This document shows, piece after piece, positions 7,063 to 12,986 of a DNA stretch of 12,986 bases. A program made the translations under genes and the position numbers. The DNA lies in NCBI GenBank assembly GCA_046292345.1, contig JBKBRC010000060.1, positions 1 through 12,986 of the forward strand. The letters are read 5' to 3'. The stretch is from JBKBRC01 sp046292345 (GTDB lineage: Bacteria; Bacteroidota; Rhodothermia; Rhodothermales; Rubricoccaceae). Under the pieces are notes generated by a model. That model was not told where the DNA came from. It saw nothing but the letters and a program-made list of their open reading frames with translations, and searched no databases. Each line of letters opens with the position of its first letter. Within the stretch, counting starts at the first letter, position 1.

Positions 7063-7722
7063 TTACGTGCCCGCCTCGGGCGTCTGTTCCTGCGCCCGCT
7101 CGGCCGCGACACGGTCCAGCACGCGCCCGAAGACCTCCGGCGCCTGCGCCCCCGAAACGGCGTAGCGCCCGTCGAAGACGTAGAACGGCACGCCCGTGAT
7201 GCCGGCGCGCCGCGCAACGTGCTGGCTTTGCGCCACGTCGGTACGGTAGCGGTCCGAAGCGAGCAGAGCCACGGCGCGGTCGCCGTCGAGGCCGGCCGCC
7301 TCGGCGATGACGCGGAGGTCGGCCACGCGGCCGAGGTCGCGGCCCTCAGCGAAGTAGCCCGCGAAGAGGGCATGAGCCATTGGCCAGGCGCGGTCCAGCT
7401 CGGCGGCCCACAGGATCAGGCGGTGCGCGTCGGCCGTGTTGGGCGCGCCGGCGAGCCGGCCGAAGTCGAAGCGCACGCCGTCGGCGGCGCCCACGCGCGT
7501 CACGTGCGCGAACATGGCCCTGGTCTGCGCCCGTCCGCCGAACTTGTCGTAGAAGAACGGGTCCACGGGACGGCCCTCTGGCGGGAGGTCGGGCTGGAGC
7601 TGGAACGGCCGCCAGTGGCGCGCGGCGGCGAGGCCCGGGCGAGCGTTGAGCGCCTGCTGAAGGCGGGCCTCCCCGATGTAGCACCACGGGCAGGCAATGT
7701 CGGCAAACACGTCGATGGTCAT
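7063..7722 (-). CDS. DsbA-family (FrnE-like) thiol-disulfide oxidoreductase
   Basis: The 219-residue protein is a cytoplasmic thioredoxin-fold protein (no signal peptide) with an inserted helical domain. The active site is CPWC at 11-14, directly after the first strand. Family landmarks are FQLQPDLPPEGRP (40-52) and the cis-Pro loop GITGVPFYVFDGRYAVSGAQ (174-193, cis-Pro at 179). These match FrnE/2-hydroxychromene-2-carboxylate isomerase-type members, which act in disulfide or oxidative-stress chemistry. Substrate and direction are unknown. The ATG lies inside a degenerate copy of a 15-bp tandem repeat that extends upstream of the gene. It sits 67 bases after the SDR gene and 42 bases before the MscS gene, on the same strand. 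Confidence 0.93.
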   Translation of the reverse strand: MTIDVFADIACPWCYIGEARLQQALNARPGLAAARHWRPFQLQPDLPPEGRPVDPFFYDKFGGRAQTRAMFAHVTRVGAADGVRFDFGRLAGAPNTADAHRLILWAAELDRAWPMAHALFAGYFAEGRDLGRVADLRVIAEAAGLDGDRAVALLASDRYRTDVAQSQHVARRAGITGVPFYVFDGRYAVSGAQAPEVFGRVLDRVAAERAQEQTPEAGT

Positions 7723-7760
7723 GGCGGCGGTGGTCGTGGCGGCGGTGGTCGTGGCGGCGG
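7710..7760. repeat. 15-bp tandem repeat upstream of, and including, the frnE-like start codon
   Basis: The unit CGGCGGTGGTCGTGG occurs exactly at 7725-7739 and 7740-7754. A partial copy is at 7755-7760, and a degenerate copy (12 of 15 bases) is at 7710-7724. The minus-strand ATG (complement of 7720-7722) falls in the degenerate copy, so the first codons and the leader share an origin. No ribosome-binding sequence is left in this leader. Confidence 0.9.
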
Positions 7761-7789
7761 CCGGAAAGAAAAGGGAGCGGCGGTGCCAT

Positions 7790-8428
7790 TCAGGCGGTGC
7801 CGGTGACGACGGGCGCCTCGCGGGAGTGCAGGCCCCGCTCGGCGCAGTCGAGCATGAACGCGGCCGCGTCGGCGCGCGAGATCTGATGCCCGGGGCCGAG
7901 GGCGAAAAAGCCCGAGCGGTAGCGGCCCGTCGCAGGGCCCCTGGTCAGGCGTGGCGCACGGACGATGGTGTAGTCGAGGCCGGAAGCGCGGAGGACGTCG
8001 GCGTGTCCTCGGGCGTCGGCGAGCAGCCCGGGCACGACGAGCCGCATCACGCCGCGCACGACCGCGGGCCCGAGGCCGCCCTCGTCGCGCGCGTCGGGCA
8101 CGCCCGCGCCGGTCAGGCTGACCACGCGCGCGACGCCGTGCACGCGCATGGCCGCGACGACGTGCTCGGTGCCGCGCGTCTGCACGGGCGGTCCCGTTCC
8201 GGACGTGGGTGCAAGAGCGAGCAGGACGGCGTCGGCGCCCTCGACGGCGCGCGCGACCGATGCCGCGTCGAGCACGTCGCCCTGCACGACCGTGGCACGG
8301 GCGGCAAGGTCGGCGGGGAGCCTGGAGGGGGTGCGGACGTGCGCGGTGACGCGGTGGCCGCGTGCGAGCGCCTGGCGGACCAGGGGCACGCCCGTGCGGC
8401 CGGTCGCGCCGAAGACGGTCAGGTGCAT
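7790..8428 (-). CDS. NAD(P)-binding atypical SDR / NmrA-like oxidoreductase
   Basis: The 212-residue protein has a Rossmann fold starting at residue 3. The dinucleotide motif GATGRTG (7-13) is the GxxGxxG form of atypical short-chain dehydrogenases (NmrA-like, biliverdin reductase B-like, quinone reductase QorB-like). ADAVLLALAP (about 70-79) and VVSLTGAGV (about 102-110) are the expected later strands, and GLDYTIVRAPRLTRG is the usual C-terminal landmark. Its substrate cannot be told; quinones, flavins or a sensing role are all possible. It is divergent from an HxlR-type regulator 85 bases away, an arrangement seen with quinone- or aldehyde-responsive reductases, so it is the likely target of that regulator. 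It is the first gene of the minus-strand run leading to the FrnE-like and MscS genes. Confidence 0.88.
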   Translation of the reverse strand: MHLTVFGATGRTGVPLVRQALARGHRVTAHVRTPSRLPADLAARATVVQGDVLDAASVARAVEGADAVLLALAPTSGTGPPVQTRGTEHVVAAMRVHGVARVVSLTGAGVPDARDEGGLGPAVVRGVMRLVVPGLLADARGHADVLRASGLDYTIVRAPRLTRGPATGRYRSGFFALGPGHQISRADAAAFMLDCAERGLHSREAPVVTGTA

Positions 8429-8513
8429 GGTAAGGGGGAGAAAGAAGGAACGGTGCGCGGTTACGGACGTGCCGGTGGCTACCGTTCCGTCACCTGCTTA
8501 CGGCCGCGTAACC
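8429..8513. promoter_or_regulatory. Divergent promoter region with candidate HxlR operators
   Basis: This 85-base spacer between the SDR and hxlR-type genes holds two perfect inverted repeats: GGAACGGT (8447-8454) with ACCGTTCC (8481-8488), and GGTTACG (8459-8465) with CGTAACC (8507-8513). The word TTACGG also occurs twice directly (8461-8466, 8498-8503). TACCGTTC at 8480-8487 is a partial match to the TAnnTTTG box, and it overlaps an arm of the first inverted repeat at a suitable distance (26 bases) from the hxlR-type ATG. HxlR proteins bind as dimers to such dyads, so autoregulation and control of the SDR gene are inferred. Confidence 0.55.
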
Positions 8514-8879
8514 ATGAGCCGCTCCGCCACGTCCCCTCGGCCTGCGCTCCCCCCGTGCCCGGCGCAGCGCGTCTTCGATGCCGTGAGCGGCAAGTGGAAG
8601 CTGCCGCTCCTCTGGACGCTCCGCGGCGGCGCGCTCCGTTTCGGCGCGGTGCGCCGGGCTGTGCCGGGCATCAGCGCGCGTATGCTGGCGCAGCAGCTGC
8701 GCGCGCTCGAGGCCGACGGCCTCGTGCGCCGGACCGTCTTCGCCGAGGTGCCTCCGCGCACCGAGTACATGCTCACCGAGCGCGGCGAGAGCCTCGTGCC
8801 GCTTCTGAACGGCCTGGCCGACTGGGGCGAGAGGCATCTCGCCGCCGCGCCGCCGCGGCCGGGCCGCACGGCGCGGTAG
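8514..8879 (+). CDS. HxlR-family winged-helix transcriptional regulator
   Basis: The 121-residue protein spans the usual HxlR length. It begins with the conserved N-terminal Cys-Pro (Cys15), then VFDAVSGKWKLPLLWTLRGG, RFGAVRRAVPGISARMLAQQL (recognition-helix region), LEADGLVRRTVFAEVPPRTEYMLT (the wing), and SLVPLLNGLADWGE. These are the family's signature blocks in order. Cys15 is the only cysteine. In HypR and YodB a single N-terminal Cys senses disulfide or quinone/aldehyde stress, so a redox or electrophile switch is likely but inferred. ATG at 8514 is chosen because the family starts about 15 residues before the Cys-Pro and because upstream in-frame sequence crosses the divergent promoter. 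No Shine-Dalgarno sequence is present; the ATG directly abuts an operator-like arm. Confidence 0.93.
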   Translation: MSRSATSPRPALPPCPAQRVFDAVSGKWKLPLLWTLRGGALRFGAVRRAVPGISARMLAQQLRALEADGLVRRTVFAEVPPRTEYMLTERGESLVPLLNGLADWGERHLAAAPPRPGRTAR

Positions 8880-8881
8880 GC

Positions 8882-8899
8882 GCGTGCCCGAAGGCACGC
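8882..8899 (+). terminator. Hairpin just after the hxlR-type gene
   Basis: GCGTGCC (8882-8888) and GGCACGC (8893-8899) form a perfect 7-bp stem with the tetraloop CGAA, three bases after the stop codon. No T-run follows, so termination would not be the classic intrinsic type. Its placement and perfect pairing favour a 3'-end structure. Confidence 0.5.
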
Positions 8900-8950
8900 A
8901 GCACCGCCCGTTGGCGTTACCATGCGGCCGAGCCAGTCCTTCGGTCGCCC

Positions 8951-9349
8951 GTGTTCGTCTCCGAGCTCTCCGCCCCGCAGCGCCGCGCCCTGCTCGTGCT
9001 CGCGCGCCAGGTGATCGACGCCGATCGCCGCCTCACGCTCGGCGAGGTCGAGCGTCTGGACCGGCTCTACGCCGAAGCCGGCCTGCCCCCCGAGGGCGCC
9101 GGCGCCCCCTCGGCCGCGGGCGACCTCAACCTGCTCTTCCCCGACGCGCGCACGCGCGCCGTCGTCGTGCTTGAGCTGCTGCTCGTCGGCTACGCCGATG
9201 GGACGCTCGCGGCGGCCGAGGCGCGTGCCATCGGCCGGATCGCCGCGCAACTCGGCCTCTCCGCCGACGAGCACGACCGCCTCGTCAGCTGGGCGGCCCG
9301 GCACGCGGCGCTCATGACCGAGGCGCGGGAGTTCGGGCGCCGCGACTGA
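8951..9349 (+). CDS. TerB-like (DjlA N-terminal type) domain protein
   Basis: The 132-residue protein is all-helical. It has the two-part TerB pattern: RRALLVLARQVIDADRRLTLGEVERLDRL (11-39) and AVVVLELLLVGYADGTLAAAEARAIGRIAAQLGLSADEHDRLVSW (70-114), each with an acidic turn followed by a helix starting at Glu. The acidic ADG-x(5)-E turn resembles the metal-binding sites proposed for TerB. No J domain, signal peptide or membrane segment is present, and no other ter genes are nearby, so tellurite resistance should not be assumed. GTG at 8951 is chosen because it gives a full-length single domain. Upstream sequence in this frame is antisense to the SDR and FrnE-like genes. A weak TACCATGC at 8918-8925 might be a promoter box. 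The function is unknown. Confidence 0.8.
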   Translation: MFVSELSAPQRRALLVLARQVIDADRRLTLGEVERLDRLYAEAGLPPEGAGAPSAAGDLNLLFPDARTRAVVVLELLLVGYADGTLAAAEARAIGRIAAQLGLSADEHDRLVSWAARHAALMTEAREFGRRD

Positions 9350-9359
9350 GCGCCCGGGG

Positions 9360-9388
9360 CGGCCCGGGGCGCGCGGCGGCCCGGGCCG
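9360..9388 (+). terminator. GC-rich hairpin after the TerB-like gene
   Basis: CGGCCCGGG (9360-9368) and CCCGGGCCG (9380-9388) make a 9-bp stem with an 11-base loop, 10 bases after the stop. A pyrimidine-rich stretch (TGTCCACCCTTTCTCC) follows, so it is the best intrinsic-terminator-like element in the window, although the tail is only partly T. A 10-base period repeat of GCCCGGGGC (9352-9360, 9362-9370) overlaps it. Confidence 0.45.
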
Positions 9389-9429
9389 TGTCCACCCTTT
9401 CTCCACCGCCCGGCTCGGCGCCCGGCGGT

Positions 9430-9437
9430 TAGCTTGG
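9430..9437 (+). promoter_or_regulatory. Candidate ettA promoter box TAGCTTGG
   Basis: TAGCTTGG resembles the TAnnTTTG element of Bacteroidota-type promoters and lies 29 bases before the GTG start of ettA. I see no convincing TTG at the -33 position. Support comes from the almost identical box before the phosphohexomutase gene. Confidence 0.4.
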
Positions 9438-9466
9438 CCGTCTCCTCCCAGCCCTCCGGAAACGCC

Positions 9467-11134
<1,668 letters not shown>

Positions 11135-11236
11135 CACGCCGCCGTCACCGGCCGGCCCGATGTTGCCGCGGGCCACGTCGCCGCCGGGCTCAGGCAGAGC
11201 CGGCAGGGCTGCAGCGCGTGCGGCGCCGTGCGCGGG

Positions 11237-11312
11237 AGCCTTCCGCATGCCGGCGCGTCTTGCGCGCGCGCAAGACGCGCGCGCGCCTTGCGCCGCGCGG
11301 CGCAGCCTTCCG
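11237..11312. repeat. Palindromic element flanked by 9-bp direct repeats, between ettA and the mutase gene
   Basis: The core is a perfect 28-bp palindrome at 11253-11280 (GCGCGTCTTGCGCG and its exact complement, no spacer). A second perfect palindrome of 16 bp follows at 11289-11304 (TGCGCCGCGCGGCGCA). The direct repeat AGCCTTCCG is at 11237-11245 and 11304-11312. The element occupies the middle of the 244-base gap 11135-11378. It could end the ettA transcript, be a REP-like or miniature mobile element, or bind a dimeric protein. It has no T-run. The rest of the gap contains only the promoter box at 11337. Confidence 0.7.
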
Positions 11313-11336
11313 GCGGCCTCGGCCCTCGGCCGCGCG

Positions 11337-11344
11337 TAGCTTCC
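11337..11344 (+). promoter_or_regulatory. Candidate promoter box TAGCTTCC before the phosphohexomutase gene
   Basis: TAGCTTCC lies 34 bases before the ATG. It differs from the ettA box in the last two bases only and from the ftsX box (TATCTTCC) in one base. No clear -33 TTG is seen. The leader that follows (11345-11378) has relatively few G and no Shine-Dalgarno sequence. Confidence 0.42.
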
Positions 11345-11378
11345 GTCCGGCTCATCTTTGTCCTCTGATCCTTCCCCA

Positions 11379-12818
11379 ATGGCCTCCCCGACAAACGCTA
11401 TTTCTTTCGGCACCGATGGCTGGCGCGCCGTCATCGCCGACGGGTACACCTTCGCCAACCTCGGGCGCGTGGCGCAGGCGACGGCGCAGTGGGTGCTGCG
11501 GCAGCCCGTCCCGGCGAGCGCCGAAGGCCCTTCGGTCGTCATCGGCTTCGACACGCGCTTCCAGAGCGAGGCGTTCGCGCGGCACGCGGCGCGCGTGTTC
11601 GCCTCGGCGGGCGTGCGCGTGCGCCTCGCGAACAGCTTTGTCACGACGCCGGCCATCTCGTGGGCGGCCATGGATGGCGGCCACACGGCGGGCATCGTGA
11701 TCACGGCGAGCCACAACCCGCCGCAGTACAACGGCTTCAAGATCAAAACGAGCGCCGGCGGGCCGGCCTCGCCCACGCTCATCGCCGAGGTAGAGCAGGA
11801 ACTGGCGGCCCTGACCGAGGTGCCCGCCCTGCGCGCCTATGACGCGCTCGAGGCCGAGGGGCTCATCGAGACGTTTGACCTGCGCGCGGCCTACGTAAAC
11901 CTGCTCCGCCGATCGATCGACGTGGACGCGATCCGGGAGGCTAACGTGCGCGTCGTCGTAGACTCGATGTATGGCGCCGGGCAGGGCATCGTGACCGAAC
12001 TGCTCGGCCGCCCGCGCGTGACCGAGCTCCACAACGAGGTCAACCCGGGCATGCACGGGCAGGCGCCCGAGCCCATTGAACGCAACCTGGCCACGCTGCT
12101 CGACCTGGTGGTGGACCAGAACGCCCACGCCGGCCTCGCCTTCGACGGCGACGCCGACCGCATCGGGCTCGTCGACGAGGAGGGCACGTTCGTGGACTCG
12201 CACAAGATCCTCGCCCTGCTCGTCAAGTATCTCCACGAGGAGAAGGGCCTCCGCGGCGAGATCGTCAAGACGTTCTCGACGACCGACATGCTCACCCGCA
12301 TGGGCGAGCGCTACGGCCTCAAGGTCGAGACGACCCCGATCGGCTTCAAGTACGTCGGGCCGATGATGACCGAGCGCGACGTACTCGTGGGCGGCGAGGA
12401 GTCCGGCGGGATGGCCGTCAAGGGACACATCCCTGAGCGCGACGGCATCTTCATCGGGCTCACGGTCGTCGAGATGATGGTCAAGCGCGAGCGCTCGCTC
12501 TCGGGGCTCGTGCGGGAGCTGATGGAGGAGTTCGGGCCGCACTACCAGAGCCGCACCGACCTGCATACGACCGAGGAGCGCAAGCAGGCCGTGCTGCAGC
12601 AGCTCCGCGAGGAGGGCCTCAGCAGCATCGACGGGCAGCCGGTGCAGGCGCGCGAAGACCTCGACGGGTTCAAGTTCCGCATCGAGGGCGGCTGGCTCAT
12701 GTTCCGCGCCTCGGGCACGGAGCCGGTGCTGCGCATCTACTCGGAGGCGCGCTCGCAGGCCGCCGCCGACGCGCTCGTGCGGGCCGGCGTGGCGCTCGTC
12801 GAGAACGGCGGCGCGTGA
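11379..12818 (+). CDS. Phosphoglucomutase/phosphomannomutase (alpha-D-phosphohexomutase)
   Basis: This cytoplasmic enzyme interconverts hexose 1- and 6-phosphates through a phosphoserine intermediate, feeding nucleotide-sugar, glycogen and envelope polysaccharide synthesis. The 479-residue protein has all four domain signatures. FGTDGWRA is near the N-terminus (10-17), and TASHNPP (109-115) carries the catalytic Ser111. The metal loop DGDADR is at 256-261, the sugar-specificity loop GEESGG at 339-344, and the phosphate-binding RASGTEP at 443-449. Glucose versus mannose preference cannot be settled from motifs. Glucosamine mutase (GlmM) is less likely because the specificity loop is GEESGG; GlmM has GEQSG. 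ATG at 11379 is seven codons after an in-frame TTG (11358) and gives the usual short N-terminus. It stands alone behind its own promoter box and converges with the gene at the right edge. Confidence 0.94.
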   Translation: MASPTNAISFGTDGWRAVIADGYTFANLGRVAQATAQWVLRQPVPASAEGPSVVIGFDTRFQSEAFARHAARVFASAGVRVRLANSFVTTPAISWAAMDGGHTAGIVITASHNPPQYNGFKIKTSAGGPASPTLIAEVEQELAALTEVPALRAYDALEAEGLIETFDLRAAYVNLLRRSIDVDAIREANVRVVVDSMYGAGQGIVTELLGRPRVTELHNEVNPGMHGQAPEPIERNLATLLDLVVDQNAHAGLAFDGDADRIGLVDEEGTFVDSHKILALLVKYLHEEKGLRGEIVKTFSTTDMLTRMGERYGLKVETTPIGFKYVGPMMTERDVLVGGEESGGMAVKGHIPERDGIFIGLTVVEMMVKRERSLSGLVRELMEEFGPHYQSRTDLHTTEERKQAVLQQLREEGLSSIDGQPVQAREDLDGFKFRIEGGWLMFRASGTEPVLRIYSEARSQAAADALVRAGVALVENGGA

Positions 12819-12828
12819 GGCCGGCGCG

Positions 12829-12860
12829 CGGAGGGCGCTGCCTCCGGGCGCCCCGGGGCG
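12829..12860. terminator. Overlapping GC-rich dyads between convergent genes
   Basis: The 42-base gap between two facing stop codons holds three structures: CGGAGG (12829-12834) with CCTCCG (12841-12846); the alternative GGGCGC (12833-12838) with GCGCCC (12848-12853); and the perfect 12-bp palindrome CGCCCCGGGGCG (12849-12860), next to the minus-strand stop. The first two are mutually exclusive. A bidirectional terminator is inferred from position; there is no T-run on either strand. Confidence 0.4.
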
Positions 12861-12986
12861 TCAGGGCCGCGGTGAAGGCGACTCTTCGGCGGCGGGCGGG
12901 CGGAGCGCGCGCACGCGGTCGGTGAGCGCGAGCACGCCCGTCGCCACCGAGTCGCGCAGGCGGCGGAAGGCGGCGCTGTCGGCGGC
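12861..12986 (-). CDS. C-terminal end of an unidentified protein (partial)
   Basis: The reading frame enters from the right edge and runs 41 codons to a TGA (complement of 12861-12863). No start codon is needed or seen, since the gene begins outside the window. The visible end is rich in Ala and Arg, with an amphipathic stretch RRLRDSVATGVLALTDRVRALRP followed by a Pro/Glu/Ser tail. The third codon positions are almost all G or C, as in the neighbouring genes. No family can be named. The alternative that this is non-coding cannot be excluded, but convergence on the mutase gene with dyads between the stops supports a real gene end. Confidence 0.6.
   Translation of the reverse strand, partial: AADSAAFRRLRDSVATGVLALTDRVRALRPPAAEESPSPRP

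Noticed and set aside
8951..9349. Tellurite-resistance or ter-type stress cluster
   Set aside because: A single TerB-like domain with no terC, terD, terZ or related gene nearby does not support it.
11352..12566. A 404-codon minus-strand frame opposite the phosphohexomutase gene
   Set aside because: It is the antisense shadow of a fully motif-supported enzyme.

Overview
The window is a very GC-rich piece of bacterial chromosome (clearly above 65-70% by eye, not computed) carrying ten complete protein genes and the end of an eleventh. No tRNA, rRNA, CRISPR array, insertion sequence, integrase or phage gene is visible. None of the ten starts has a recognisable Shine-Dalgarno sequence. Three genes have a TA(G/T)CTT(C/G)(C/G) box 23-34 bases upstream that resembles the TAnnTTTG promoter element of Bacteroidota and relatives. 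With the protein families present, this suggests a GC-rich member of the Bacteroidota/Rhodothermota group (for example a Rhodothermota marine lineage). That assignment is inference; Gemmatimonadota is an alternative.

Layout. At 1-103 there are 17-bp tandem repeats and a promoter. At 104-4465, on the plus strand, lies a cell-envelope block: the divisome protein FtsX, a DUF4097-like lipoprotein, and a bifunctional class A penicillin-binding protein. At 4466-4832 is a 367-bp gene-free spacer with a C-rich Rho-site-like stretch, a strong hairpin and a 20-bp tandem repeat. At 4833-6005 is an ArsA/Get3-family ATPase with an HSP20-like C-terminus. Facing it on the minus strand (6061-8428) is a three-gene run read from right to left: an NAD(P)-binding atypical SDR protein, a FrnE/DsbA-like thiol oxidoreductase, and an MscS-type channel. 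An HxlR-family regulator (8514-8879, plus) is divergent from that run, across an 85-bp spacer with two perfect inverted repeats. Then come a small TerB-like protein (8951-9349), the ribosome-associated ABC-F ATPase EttA (9467-11134), a spacer with a 28-bp perfect palindrome, and a phosphohexomutase (11379-12818). A minus-strand gene enters from the right edge and ends at 12861.

How the genes fit together. FtsX, the class A PBP and the phosphohexomutase all bear on envelope or sugar-precursor metabolism. The HxlR/SDR/FrnE/MscS cluster looks like a small redox- or electrophile-responsive unit plus an osmotic safety valve. EttA and the ArsA-like ATPase are housekeeping factors.

The protein content is ordinary, and I do not see a new defence, mobile or biosynthetic system. 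The least-explained material is between the genes: short GC-rich tandem repeats in four places (one takes in a stop codon, one a start codon), several strong palindromes, and the candidate HxlR operator.
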